From positions 1-64,000 of the forward strand of contig JBGSPX010000031.1 of the NCBI GenBank assembly GCA_041738345.1: a DNA stretch of 64,000 nucleotides, written 5' to 3'. The notes beneath the pieces were generated by a model. That model made no database searches, was not told where the DNA came from, and worked only from the letters and a program-made list of their open reading frames with translations. The stretch is from Proteocatella sp041738345. Lineage in GTDB: Bacteria; Bacillota; Clostridia; Peptostreptococcales; Filifactoraceae. The number at the start of each line of letters is the position of its first letter. The stretch's first letter is position 1. The translations under genes were made by a program, and so were the position numbers. This document shows positions 50,541 to 60,186 of this stretch, in pieces.

Positions 50541-52382
50541 ATGAAGGAAATATATAGTTTTTTAGGTGAAGTAGAAAAACCAGGGAGATATATAGGAAAT
50601 GAGCTTAATATCATAAGAAAAAATCCAGACGATAAAATGATAAGATTTGGATTTATATTCCCTGATGTGTATGAGATAGGTATGAGTCACCTAGGACTGC
50701 ATATACTCCACGGAGCTTTGAATGAATCAGATAATGTTTGGTGTGAAAGAGCGTTTTCTGTAGGTACAGACATGGAAGAGAAGCTTAGAGAACACAAATT
50801 GCCGATATTTACTTTAGAAAGTAAAACTCCAATAAATGAACTTGATTTTGTAGGATTTACGCTTCAATATGAGATGTCTTATACTAATATATTAAATATT
50901 CTTGATATAAGTAGTATACCTGCATTTTCAAAAGATAGAACAACAGAATATCCACTAATAATATTTGGTGGTCCATGTGCATATAATGTAGAACCAATTG
51001 CGGATTTTGCAGATATAGTGCTACTTGGTGAAGGCGAAGAATCACTTCCTGAAATCATGAAAGTTTATGAAAAATATAAAGCTGAGCTTACAGATGAAAC
51101 CAAAAAAGAATTTTTACTTGAAGTAGCAAGAACTGTAGAAGGGGCATATATACCTGCTTTTTATGAACCACAGTATGATGAGAACGGCAAATTCTCAAGC
51201 ATTAAATTATTGGAATCAAATATTCCTTCGATAATAAAAAAACGAATAATGAGAGATATGGATAGTTCATACTTTCCAGAAAAGCTATTAGTTCCGAATA
51301 TAGATGTAGTTCACTCTAGAATAATGTTAGAGCTTTTTAGGGGATGCACAAGAGGCTGTAGATTTTGTCAAGCGGGCATAGTGTATAGACCTATACGAGA
51401 AAAAAGTACGCCAAGACTTATGGAAATCGCAGAGAAACTGATTCGTACAACAGGATATGAAGAGGTTTCACTTACATCACTTAGTAGTAGTGACTATTCA
51501 CAGATAGAGTCACTTTTAGAGCAGATGGACAACAAATATTCATGTGAAAATCTAAGTTTATCACTGCCTTCTTTAAGATTAGATAATTTTTCAATTGAAA
51601 TGGCTGAGAAAGTTCAAAAAGCAAGACGTTCAGGGCTTACATTTGCGCCAGAGGCAGGCACACAAAGGCTTAGGGATGTAATAAACAAAGGGGTAACTAA
51701 AGACGATTTAATAAATACTTGTAGAAAAGCGTTTGAAAGTGGATGGAGTAACATAAAGCTTTACTTCATGACAGGACTTCCAACAGAAACCTATGAAGAT
51801 TTAGATGGTATCGTGGATTTAGCACATGCTGTTCTAGACGTAAATAGAGAAGTCAACGGAGGCAGATTGGCTCCACGCTTTAATGTTACCGTAAGTACTT
51901 CAGTGTTTGTTCCAAAACCTAACACACCTTTTCAGTGGTTTTCGCAAGATACTAAAGAAATTATGGAAGAAAAACAGCGTTATTTAAAACAAAAGCTAAG
52001 ACATAAAAATATAAGTTATGATTACCATGATGCAGATTTAAGCTTTTTAGAGGCAGTAATTGCAAGAGGTGATAGAGGAGTTTCTAAAGCAATTTATGCT
52101 GCATTTAAAAAAGGTTGTAGATTTGATAGCTGGGGAGAACATTTTAAATATGATTTATGGATGGAAGCTTTTGAAGAAAATGGAATAAATCCATATGAAA
52201 TAGCAAGTGGAACATGGAATATAGAAGATGCACTTCCGTGGGATCATTTAGATACAGGGGTTTTAAAATCATATTTAGTAAGAGAATGGAATGCAGCAGT
52301 GAATGAAAAAACTACCGGAGATTGCAGAGGGAACTGCCTTGGTTGTGGAATAAATACTGGTATAGGAAAGGGACTTTGCTAA
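50541..52382 (+). CDS. TIGR03960 family radical SAM protein with B12-binding-like domain
   Basis: A 613-residue protein. The N-terminal third (IRFGFIFPDVYEIGMSHLGL, GGPCAYNVEPIADFADIVLLGEGEE) is a cobalamin-binding-like Rossmann region. The radical SAM core has C-x3-C-x2-C in RGCTRGCRFCQAG near 275, then SLSLPSLRLDNFS and TFAPEAGTQRLRDVIN. A C-terminal Cys cluster (GDCRGNCLGCGI and GLC) ends it. This protein pairs with the TIGR03936 partner downstream in nearly all Firmicutes. The reaction is unknown. Start ATG 50541 follows ggaggaaag; upstream in-frame starts overlap the TPR gene. Confidence 0.93.
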   Translation: MKEIYSFLGEVEKPGRYIGNELNIIRKNPDDKMIRFGFIFPDVYEIGMSHLGLHILHGALNESDNVWCERAFSVGTDMEEKLREHKLPIFTLESKTPINELDFVGFTLQYEMSYTNILNILDISSIPAFSKDRTTEYPLIIFGGPCAYNVEPIADFADIVLLGEGEESLPEIMKVYEKYKAELTDETKKEFLLEVARTVEGAYIPAFYEPQYDENGKFSSIKLLESNIPSIIKKRIMRDMDSSYFPEKLLVPNIDVVHSRIMLELFRGCTRGCRFCQAGIVYRPIREKSTPRLMEIAEKLIRTTGYEEVSLTSLSSSDYSQIESLLEQMDNKYSCENLSLSLPSLRLDNFSIEMAEKVQKARRSGLTFAPEAGTQRLRDVINKGVTKDDLINTCRKAFESGWSNIKLYFMTGLPTETYEDLDGIVDLAHAVLDVNREVNGGRLAPRFNVTVSTSVFVPKPNTPFQWFSQDTKEIMEEKQRYLKQKLRHKNISYDYHDADLSFLEAVIARGDRGVSKAIYAAFKKGCRFDSWGEHFKYDLWMEAFEENGINPYEIASGTWNIEDALPWDHLDTGVLKSYLVREWNAAVNEKTTGDCRGNCLGCGINTGIGKGLC

Positions 52383-53044
52383 TGATTTTAAGATGTAAAT
52401 TTACTAAAATAGGAGATATTGCTTATATATCACATTTAGACCTTTTAAAAATATTTATAAGAGCACTTAGACGTTCACAAATAGAAGTTAATTATAGCGA
52501 AGGATTTCATCCTCATCCGAAAATAAGTTTTTCTTCGGCGCTAAGTTTGGGAATCCAGAGTTATTCTGAATTTCTAGATATCGATATAAAAAATCCAAGC
52601 GATGAAAAAGATTTTATGAAAAGAATAAATGATTCGCTTCCAGAAGGAATTGATATAGTAGAGTATAAAGTGGTGGAAAAACCACAGGTGCTTACAAAAA
52701 CTATGAGCCATAGTTTGTATGAATTTTATTTTGAAGAAGAGGTTTCGTTTTTAGAGCCAATCATAGAAACAGTAATGAAGTCTGAAAATTTGACAATTCA
52801 AAAGAAAAACAAGAAAAAACAGCTTAAAGAAGTTAATGTTAGAGAAAAAATTTATGAGTTAGAAGTAAATCTTGAAAAAAATCAAGTCAATGCTATACTT
52901 TTAAATTCTGCAGAAGGCGCACTAAAACCATCAGAATTAATAAAAGCTATAAATGAAAACTATAGCCTTGAAATAAAACCATATAGTACGATAAAGCGAG
53001 CATCTATGCTTTTACAAGAGGATGGAAGTTTTAAGGTGGTATAA
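52382..53044 (+). CDS. TIGR03936 family radical-SAM-associated protein
   Basis: A 220-residue protein opening MILRCKFTKIGDIAYISHLDL, the DUF2344/TIGR03936 signature, with INYSEGFHPHPKISFSSALSLG-like residues at 40-60. It is translationally coupled to the radical SAM gene (TAATG overlap). The ATG at 52322 would add residues read out of frame with the preceding conserved gene, so 52382 is the start. Its function is unknown but inseparable from its partner and from RNase G in genome context. Confidence 0.93.
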   Translation: MILRCKFTKIGDIAYISHLDLLKIFIRALRRSQIEVNYSEGFHPHPKISFSSALSLGIQSYSEFLDIDIKNPSDEKDFMKRINDSLPEGIDIVEYKVVEKPQVLTKTMSHSLYEFYFEEEVSFLEPIIETVMKSENLTIQKKNKKKQLKEVNVREKIYELEVNLEKNQVNAILLNSAEGALKPSELIKAINENYSLEIKPYSTIKRASMLLQEDGSFKVV

Positions 53045-53048
53045 TTTT

Positions 53049-54380
53049 ATGATTAAATTAATATTTGAAGATACAGATTTATTTCAAAAATATGCCATAT
53101 TAGAAAACAATTCGCTTTTATATCTTGAAGTTGTTGAAAAAGATAGATTTGCAAGTTTAGGAGATATCTATTTAGGTAGAGTCAAAAATGTCGTAAAAGG
53201 CCTAGAAGCTGCATTTTTAGATTTAGGAGAGGGTGTGGGTTTTCTTCCTATAAAAAAAGACAAACTAGTACAAGGCGACAGCGTACTGGTTCAAGTTATA
53301 AAAGAGGGAAATGATTCTAAAAAACCAAAGCTTTCAAAAGATATAATGCTAAAAGGCAGGTATGTTATTTATGTTCCATTTGAGGACGAAATAAGCATAT
53401 CAAAAAAACTAACAGATGCTGATGCAGAAGTTATAGTAGATAACCTTAAGCTAGAATATCCTAAAAAAGGAATTATAATAAGAACTCAAGCAAAAAATAT
53501 AGATTATAATGTAATTAAACAAGAATTAGATTTGCTTATTCAAAAATATCAAGATATAATAGAGGTTAATAGAGTAGGCTGTTTGCATACGGATAATAAT
53601 CCTGAATTTAAAATAGCTGAGCTTATTGATAAATATAAGGTCAACGAAATCACTACTAATGATTTTGAATTTTATAAAAGAAATAAAATTAGTTATTTTA
53701 GAGAAGATATAACTTTGAAGCATCAAGAAAACTATTGTTTTAATTACAATGGAATAAATCTTCAAAACTTAATGAATCAGCATATAAAATTTGATAAATT
53801 TAGTCTGTTTGTTCAAAAAACTGAAGCTATGACTGTGGTAGATATAGATTCGGGACATATCAAAGATACTAAATTAATGGAGTCACTTATATATGATATA
53901 AATCTTGCGGCTCTAGAAAAAATTTTGGAATTGTTAGAAATACTTGATATAGGTGGAATTATAATTGTAGACCTTATAAATATGACAGATGAAAATAAGG
54001 AAAGACTAGATTTTAAGTTACAAAATATGTTAAAATCACAGAGGAAAAAAGTAAAAATATCACCTATAACCAAAAGTAATCTTTTAGAGATTATAAGACA
54101 GAAATCTACAAATAGTATAATAGAAAAACTCACAAAACCATGTGAAATTTGTAGTGGAAGTGGAAGAACATATAAAGACAAATTTATTTTAGATGAATTT
54201 GAATTAGATTTGAAAAATAATACATCTAGTGAAGACTTTACTGAAATTAAAATTATCTCAAATGAAGTACTTTATAAACGGCTACTGCCTTCTTTAGAAA
54301 AACTTGCAAATAAATATAATTGCAGTTTATCATTTATAAACTCAGATGATTATAAAAATAAAATAAAAATCATAAATTAA
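53049..54380 (+). CDS. rng: Ribonuclease G/E family protein
   Basis: A 443-residue endoribonuclease of the short RNase G form. The S1 domain (GDIYLGRVKNVVKGLEAAFL) is N-terminal. The two catalytic aspartates are in TVVDIDSGHI and IIIVDLINM, and the zinc-link-type CEICSGSG lies near the end. There is no degradosome-scaffold extension. Start ATG 53049 follows aaggtgg. In many Firmicutes rplU-rpmA would follow; here asnA does instead. Confidence 0.93.
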   Translation: MIKLIFEDTDLFQKYAILENNSLLYLEVVEKDRFASLGDIYLGRVKNVVKGLEAAFLDLGEGVGFLPIKKDKLVQGDSVLVQVIKEGNDSKKPKLSKDIMLKGRYVIYVPFEDEISISKKLTDADAEVIVDNLKLEYPKKGIIIRTQAKNIDYNVIKQELDLLIQKYQDIIEVNRVGCLHTDNNPEFKIAELIDKYKVNEITTNDFEFYKRNKISYFREDITLKHQENYCFNYNGINLQNLMNQHIKFDKFSLFVQKTEAMTVVDIDSGHIKDTKLMESLIYDINLAALEKILELLEILDIGGIIIVDLINMTDENKERLDFKLQNMLKSQRKKVKISPITKSNLLEIIRQKSTNSIIEKLTKPCEICSGSGRTYKDKFILDEFELDLKNNTSSEDFTEIKIISNEVLYKRLLPSLEKLANKYNCSLSFINSDDYKNKIKIIN

Positions 54381-54394
54381 GAGGAGACTGTAAA

Positions 54395-55408
54395 ATGGGA
54401 ATCGAAAAATTGATAATTCCAAAAGGCTACAAAAGCAAACTGGATATAATGGAAACTGAAATCGCAATCAAAGTATTAAAAGACAAATTTGAAAAAGAAC
54501 TTTCAAAAAAATTGGACCTTACAAGGGTTTCAGCTCCACTTTTTGTAAAAAAAGCTACGGGCTTAAATGACGATTTAAACGGAGTAGAAAGACCAGTTGG
54601 ATTTGATATGCTAGAAACAGGTCATGATGTTGAAATAGTTCAGTCACTAGCAAAATGGAAAAGAATGGCACTTTCTAAATATGGCTTTGAAACAGGTAAA
54701 GGGCTATATACAGATATGAATGCTATAAGAAGAGATGAAGAGCTAGACAATATACACTCTATATATGTAGACCAGTGGGACTGGGAAAAAGTTATAGCAG
54801 AAAGTGATAGAAATTTAGATACACTTAAGACTGTAGTTACAGATATATATGAAGTATTTAAAATAACTGCACATCAGATGAATTATGAATTTCCTCAGCT
54901 TAATATAGAACTTCCAAATCAGATACATTTTATAACTTCACAAGAACTTCTAGAAATGTATCCAGATAAAAATGCAAAGGAAAGAGAATACGAAATAGCA
55001 AAAGAGCATAAAGCAGTATTTATAATGCAAATAGGATGTAATCTTTCAAACGGAGAAATGCATGATGGAAGAGCAGCGGACTATGATGATTGGAATTTAA
55101 ATGGAGATATAATATTCTTTTATCCAGTACTTGATATTGCGCTTGAGCTTTCTTCAATGGGGATAAGAGTAGATTCAAAAGCACTTATAGAGCAATGTAA
55201 AATAAGAAATCAAGAAAATAAACTTGATATGGATTTCCAGAAAAGTATATTAGAAGGAACTGTACCTTTCACAGTAGGTGGAGGAATAGGACAATCAAGA
55301 ATATGTATGTTTTTCCTTCAAAAAGCACATATAGGAGAAGTCCAAGCATCAATTTGGGATGATGAAATGCTAAAAATTTGTGAGGAAAATGGTATAAATT
55401 TACTGTAA
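54395..55408 (+). CDS. asnA: Aspartate-ammonia ligase (asparagine synthetase A)
   Basis: A 337-residue ammonia-dependent asparagine synthetase related to class-II aminoacyl-tRNA synthetases. It has TRVSAPLFVKKATGLNDDLNG, AVFIMQIGCNLSNGEMHDGRAADYDDW and the C-terminal TVGGGIGQSRICMFFL with the class-II motif 3 arginine. The length is as for E. coli AsnA. It has its own ribosome binding site (gaggag) and is followed by an HPr gene. Confidence 0.96.
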   Translation: MGIEKLIIPKGYKSKLDIMETEIAIKVLKDKFEKELSKKLDLTRVSAPLFVKKATGLNDDLNGVERPVGFDMLETGHDVEIVQSLAKWKRMALSKYGFETGKGLYTDMNAIRRDEELDNIHSIYVDQWDWEKVIAESDRNLDTLKTVVTDIYEVFKITAHQMNYEFPQLNIELPNQIHFITSQELLEMYPDKNAKEREYEIAKEHKAVFIMQIGCNLSNGEMHDGRAADYDDWNLNGDIIFFYPVLDIALELSSMGIRVDSKALIEQCKIRNQENKLDMDFQKSILEGTVPFTVGGGIGQSRICMFFLQKAHIGEVQASIWDDEMLKICEENGINLL

Positions 55409-55425
55409 AAAGGCAAGGGGAACAA

Positions 55426-55683
55426 ATGTACAGAGTAAAAACCAAAATAGTTAATGAGATTGGGCTTCATGCAAGGTCAGTATCTGAATTTGTAAAAATA
55501 GCAGCTAGATATAAAGCTACAATATTTCTAGAATATATGAGCAGACCAATAAACGCTAAGAGTGTCGTGGGGTTATTGGCAGCAGCTATACCAAAAGATA
55601 GTGAAATTGCAATCTATGCTATGGGTGCAGATGAAGAAAATGCAGTTAATGAATTGGTACAATTTATAGAGAATGACTACTAA
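55426..55683 (+). CDS. HPr-family phosphocarrier protein
   Basis: An 85-residue HPr fold. The PTS phosphorylation site is GLHARS with H at residue 15, and the HPr-kinase serine is kept in NAKSVVGLLAA (about residue 46). The usual Pro after HAR is Ser here. No PTS permease or enzyme I gene is near. It could be the general HPr or a Crh-like regulatory paralogue; the presence of His15 favours phosphotransfer. Confidence 0.88.
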   Translation: MYRVKTKIVNEIGLHARSVSEFVKIAARYKATIFLEYMSRPINAKSVVGLLAAAIPKDSEIAIYAMGADEENAVNELVQFIENDY

Positions 55684-55759
55684 AAATAAAGAGTGAAAAG
55701 TTTTTATATGCGTCAAATGGGATTTATTAATTTTATTGATATATTATGGAGGTCTATTT

Positions 55760-56566
55760 ATGAATTACGAAAAAATAATGACAGAGATCAAATCAGTAAG
55801 AGAATTCAAAAAGCAACCAGTAGATTCAAATCTTTTATCACTTATAATTAAAGATGCAGAAGAGCTAGGCAGCGTGGATGACAGTGTACTAAAGTTTTCA
55901 ATAATTGAAGATGGTGAAAAGTTTTTTGAACGCTATGATGGTCAAATAGGCTATTACGGAAAACTTATAAAAGCACCAAGATATATCTTGGTTTTTGGAA
56001 AACCAGAAGACAAAACTAAATTTAAAGCAGGATATTTAACTGAATGGATGAGATTTAAACTTCAAGAAAATGAACTTGGTAGTTGCTGGATAACTGCAAA
56101 AAAAGACACTGACTATAAAACTATGTTTAACTTAGAAGAGGGAGAAACTTTACTAGCATGTCTTGGACTAGGATATGAATATGGTGGAGTATTTAAGAAA
56201 AATATAGATAAAAAAGCAGAAAGAAAAGGGCTTGTAGACTTTGTATATGATACTACATTTGGAAATCATATGACATGGGAAAAATTAACTCAAATGGCAA
56301 TGGAAGAAGTTTTCTATTTAGCAAAATTTGCACCATCTTGGGGGAATAAACAGCCATGGAGTTTTGTAGTTACAGATAAAGAAATGTATTTAGTAATGGA
56401 AAAAAATGAAGAAAGCGATATGGATCTTGAAGCGGGAATAATTTCAGTATACTTTGTTAAAGCGGCACAATCAAAAGGATTTACTGTGGAGATAAAAGAA
56501 TGTCAAGATGAAAATGAGATTAAAGTACCAGAAAATCAAGAAATAAAATTAAAATTCTTCTTTTAG
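55760..56566 (+). CDS. Nitroreductase-family protein
   Basis: A 268-residue FMN-fold protein related to the gene at 5552-6277. It has MTEIKSVREFKKQPVDSNLL at the start, GQIGYYGKLIKAPRYILVFG, LQENELGSCWITAKKDTDYK and AKFAPSWGNKQPWSFVV. The start is ATG 55760 behind ggaggt; an ATG at 55736 has no binding site. Its substrate is unknown. It ends before a palindromic terminator. Confidence 0.85.
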   Translation: MNYEKIMTEIKSVREFKKQPVDSNLLSLIIKDAEELGSVDDSVLKFSIIEDGEKFFERYDGQIGYYGKLIKAPRYILVFGKPEDKTKFKAGYLTEWMRFKLQENELGSCWITAKKDTDYKTMFNLEEGETLLACLGLGYEYGGVFKKNIDKKAERKGLVDFVYDTTFGNHMTWEKLTQMAMEEVFYLAKFAPSWGNKQPWSFVVTDKEMYLVMEKNEESDMDLEAGIISVYFVKAAQSKGFTVEIKECQDENEIKVPENQEIKLKFFF

Positions 56567-56578
56567 AGATTAAGACAG

Positions 56579-56602
56579 AAAGGGACTAATTAGTCCCTTT
56601 TT
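56579..56602 (+). terminator. Terminator after the nitroreductase gene
   Basis: Aaagggacta (56579-56588) pairs with tagtcccttt (56591-56600), with a short T tail. Confidence 0.8.
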
Positions 56603-56617
56603 CAATACGGAGGCATA

Positions 56618-58792
56618 ATGGATTTAGAACTATTGAATAAAGAACAAAAAGAGGCAGTTATTACGCTAAATGGACCGCTTCAGATATTAGCAGGAGCAGG
56701 TTCAGGAAAAACTAGGGTAATAACCTATAGAATAGCTAATTTAATAGAAAATGGAATATATCCAGGAGAAATATTAGCGCTTACCTTTACAAATAAAGCC
56801 GCAAGAGAAATGAAAAATAGATTAGAAGAACTTATCCAAAATGATGTAAATTCTATGTGGATAGGAACTTTTCACTCTATGTGCCTTAGGATATTAAGAA
56901 AATATATAGATAGACTGGGTTATACGAGTAACTTTGTAATTTATGATAGCTATGACCAGAGTACACTTTTAAAAGAATGTATGAAAGCAGCAAATGTTAT
57001 ATCAGACACAATGAAGCCAGCATACTTTTCATCGGTTATTTCAAGTGCCAAGGATGAGCTTATAACGCCACAAAAATATGAAGAAAAATATGCGATAGAT
57101 ACTAAAACTAAATTTGTAGCTAAAGTGTATAAACTATATCAAGCTAAACTAAAAAAGTCAAATGCAGTAGATTTTGATGACATAATAGTGCTTACAATAA
57201 AACTTCTAAAAGAAAATCAAGATGTGCTTGAGATTTATCAAAATAAATTCAAACACATTCTAGTAGATGAGTATCAAGATTCAAATCACGCTCAATATAT
57301 CTTGATAAATCTTTTGTCTCAAAAAAATAGAAATCTTTGCGTGGTAGGAGATGATGATCAGTCAATATATGGCTGGAGAGGTGCAGATATAAGAAATATA
57401 CTAGAATTTGAAAAAGATTATAGTGATGCAAAGATAATAAAGTTAGAGCGTAATTACAGGTCTACAGATAAGATACTTAATGCCGCAAACTCAGTTATAG
57501 AGAAAAATCTAGGAAGAAAAGACAAAAAACTATGGACTGATAAAATGAGTGATGTGAAAGTAGAGATAAAGAAAAGTTATAGTGATAAAGACGAGGCGGT
57601 GTTTGTTTCTCAAGAAATAAATAGATTAACAAGTGTTCAAAACTATAAATTCAGTGATATTGCAATACTTTACAGAACAAACGTACAGTCAAGACTTGTG
57701 GAAGAAAACCTATTAAAGAAAAACATTCCATACAATATATATGGGGGACTCAAATTCTATGATAGAAAAGAAATAAAGGACCTTTTAGCATATCTTAAGG
57801 TGGTAAGTAACCCTACAGATGATATAGCACTAAAACGTATAATAAATGTGCCAAAAAGAGGAATAGGGGCAAAGACGATTGAAAAGATTCAGTTCAAAGC
57901 AGATATTACAGGGGAAGCTCTTTATAGCGCTATGATTGAACTTGACAGTATAGATTTTTCAGCAAAACTAAAAAGTACCTTAAGAAACTTTGTGATTCTG
58001 ATAAACTCTTTTAGAACTATGTCTGAAATAATCCCACTATCAGAGCTTATTCAAAAAATAATAGATAACTCAAACTATCTTTCAGAACTTGAAAATGAAG
58101 GCGAAGTAGAATATCAAACGAGAGTGGATAATATAAACGAATTAATATCAGTAGCTCAAGAATATGAAAAGAACAATCCAGAAAAGAAACTTTCAGATTT
58201 TCTTACAGAAATATCTCTTAGTAGTGATATAGATAAAATGCAAGATAGCGAAGATATAGTGAGTCTTATGACAATTCACAGTGCAAAAGGACTTGAATTC
58301 CCAGTAGTATTTTTAGTAGGAATGGAAGAGGGCGTATTTCCTATAAATCGTGCGCTAATAAACGAATCACAGCTTGAAGAAGAACGAAGACTGTGTTATG
58401 TAGGCATGACAAGAGCCGAAGAAAAACTTTATCTAAGCTATGCTACAGAGCGAAATATGTTTGGAAAGATAACTAATCAAAGAGCCTCAAGATTTTTGGA
58501 AGATATTCCGCAAGAGTTATTAAATGGTAAAACTGTAAGCAGCAGAACTAAAGAATTTGAAGGGTATTCCCTTTACAATAAATACAAAGAAAAATACCGT
58601 TTAGAAAGAGCACAGGTAGATACTTCTCCTCAAAAACCAAAAACCGAGTTTGATATAGCATCTCAGATAAAACATCCGACCTTTGGCATAGGGAAAATAG
58701 TAGCCAAAAACAATGATGTATACACTATAGTTTTTGAAGGAATAGGACTAAAGAAAATAGATATAAACTATGTACAGCTTGAAAAAATATAG
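56618..58792 (+). CDS. pcrA: UvrD/PcrA-type DNA helicase
   Basis: A 724-residue superfamily-1 helicase. Motif I is AGAGSGKTRVI, Ia TFTNKAAREMKNR, II LVDEYQDSNH, III GDDDQSIYGWRGAD, IV LERNYRS, V TIHSAKGLEF and VI YVGMTRAEEKLYL. The C-terminal segment (ASQIKHPTFGIGKIVAKNND) is the PcrA Tudor-like RNA-polymerase-binding domain. It works in nucleotide-excision repair and at stalled forks. The M18 peptidase gene starts 8 bp later. Confidence 0.96.
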   Translation: MDLELLNKEQKEAVITLNGPLQILAGAGSGKTRVITYRIANLIENGIYPGEILALTFTNKAAREMKNRLEELIQNDVNSMWIGTFHSMCLRILRKYIDRLGYTSNFVIYDSYDQSTLLKECMKAANVISDTMKPAYFSSVISSAKDELITPQKYEEKYAIDTKTKFVAKVYKLYQAKLKKSNAVDFDDIIVLTIKLLKENQDVLEIYQNKFKHILVDEYQDSNHAQYILINLLSQKNRNLCVVGDDDQSIYGWRGADIRNILEFEKDYSDAKIIKLERNYRSTDKILNAANSVIEKNLGRKDKKLWTDKMSDVKVEIKKSYSDKDEAVFVSQEINRLTSVQNYKFSDIAILYRTNVQSRLVEENLLKKNIPYNIYGGLKFYDRKEIKDLLAYLKVVSNPTDDIALKRIINVPKRGIGAKTIEKIQFKADITGEALYSAMIELDSIDFSAKLKSTLRNFVILINSFRTMSEIIPLSELIQKIIDNSNYLSELENEGEVEYQTRVDNINELISVAQEYEKNNPEKKLSDFLTEISLSSDIDKMQDSEDIVSLMTIHSAKGLEFPVVFLVGMEEGVFPINRALINESQLEEERRLCYVGMTRAEEKLYLSYATERNMFGKITNQRASRFLEDIPQELLNGKTVSSRTKEFEGYSLYNKYKEKYRLERAQVDTSPQKPKTEFDIASQIKHPTFGIGKIVAKNNDVYTIVFEGIGLKKIDINYVQLEKI

Positions 58793-58800
58793 GGGGACTT

Positions 58801-60075
58801 ATGAATAAGGGAATAAAGGAACTTTTTAATTTTTTAGATAGTGCAAAATCGATATATCATGTAGTGGATTGTGCCAAAAAATATCTTTTAGAAAATGAGT
58901 TTATAGAGCTAGATTTAGAAAAACAATTTGATTTAAAAACAGGCGGAAAGTATTTTGCAGTTCAAAAAGGGGCAATATTTGCATTTAGGATAGATTCCCT
59001 TGAAGATGGCTGCTATATAATCGGTTCCCATACAGATTCGCCATCTATCGCGATAAAAAGCAATCCCGTTATAAAAGAAAATGACTATATAAAACTAAAT
59101 ACTGAGATTTATGGAGGCCCTATATTAAGCACTTGGTTTGATAGGCCCCTGTCACTTGCAGGTTGTGTGCATATAGAATCTGGAGATTTTCTAAAACCTG
59201 AAATGAAGCTTGTGGATTTTGAAGAAGATATATGCATAATTCCAAATCTAGCAATTCATATGAATAGAGATGTAAACAATGGCTTTGCAATAAATAAGCA
59301 AAATCATATGATTCCTATAATTTCATTAGAGGGAGAGTCTGTAAACTCAGAATATATACTAGAAAAAGTAGCAGAAAAATTAAATATTTCAAAAGAAAGC
59401 ATACTGTCCTATGATTTGCACATTTACGATACCCAAAAAGCATCGCTTGTAGGTTTTAATAAGGATATGATATCTTCTAAAAAAATAGATAATGTTGCGT
59501 TTTTACAAGCATCTCTAAAAGCACTTGTAGAAACAAGTGGACAAAAGGGCATAAAGCTCGTTGCAGGCTTTGATAGTGAAGAAATTGGAAGCGCTTCTCA
59601 AAATGGAGCAGATTCAGATATCTTGAGCAATCTTATAGAACGTATATTATTATCTTTTGGAAAATCTAGAGAACACTATTTTGAAACCTTAGAAAAGTCA
59701 TTTATGATTTCTGCGGATATGGCTCATGCAGTACATCCTAATTTTAAAGAAAAATCAGATGTGACTAATAAGCCTAAGATGAACTGCGGAATAGCTATAA
59801 AACAAAGCATAAACAAGAAATACACTTCTGATTCAAAAGGAAGCAGTATTATAATTTCCCTTTGTAAAAAAGCAGGTATAAAGCATCAGATATTTGCAAA
59901 TCGCTCAGATGAAGCCGGTGGCTCAACTATAGGGCCAATTTCATCAACACATCTACCTATAGATGCTGTAGATATAGGAAATCCTATGCTTGCGATGCAT
60001 TCGATAAGAGAACTTGCAGGCACAAAAGATCATATAGATTCAATCAGCCTATTCAAGACCTTTTTTGGAATCTAA
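58801..60075 (+). CDS. M18 family aminopeptidase
   Basis: A 424-residue zinc aminopeptidase of the ApeA/LAP4 type, removing N-terminal (often acidic) residues from peptides. Metal ligands are in IIGSHTDSPSIAIK, AGFDSEEIGSASQNGAD and the C-terminal AMHSIREL. HAVHPNFKEKSD is a further family motif. The length is standard. It is probably co-transcribed with pcrA. Confidence 0.93.
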   Translation: MNKGIKELFNFLDSAKSIYHVVDCAKKYLLENEFIELDLEKQFDLKTGGKYFAVQKGAIFAFRIDSLEDGCYIIGSHTDSPSIAIKSNPVIKENDYIKLNTEIYGGPILSTWFDRPLSLAGCVHIESGDFLKPEMKLVDFEEDICIIPNLAIHMNRDVNNGFAINKQNHMIPIISLEGESVNSEYILEKVAEKLNISKESILSYDLHIYDTQKASLVGFNKDMISSKKIDNVAFLQASLKALVETSGQKGIKLVAGFDSEEIGSASQNGADSDILSNLIERILLSFGKSREHYFETLEKSFMISADMAHAVHPNFKEKSDVTNKPKMNCGIAIKQSINKKYTSDSKGSSIIISLCKKAGIKHQIFANRSDEAGGSTIGPISSTHLPIDAVDIGNPMLAMHSIRELAGTKDHIDSISLFKTFFGI

Positions 60076-60186
60076 TGTTCGGAATATAACGAAATATGAA
60101 GGAATATTTATAAAAATTATCAAAAAAATATTTTACTTTTAAAACATATGTAGTATAATGTTTTAAACAATAAAATCGGAGGAATA

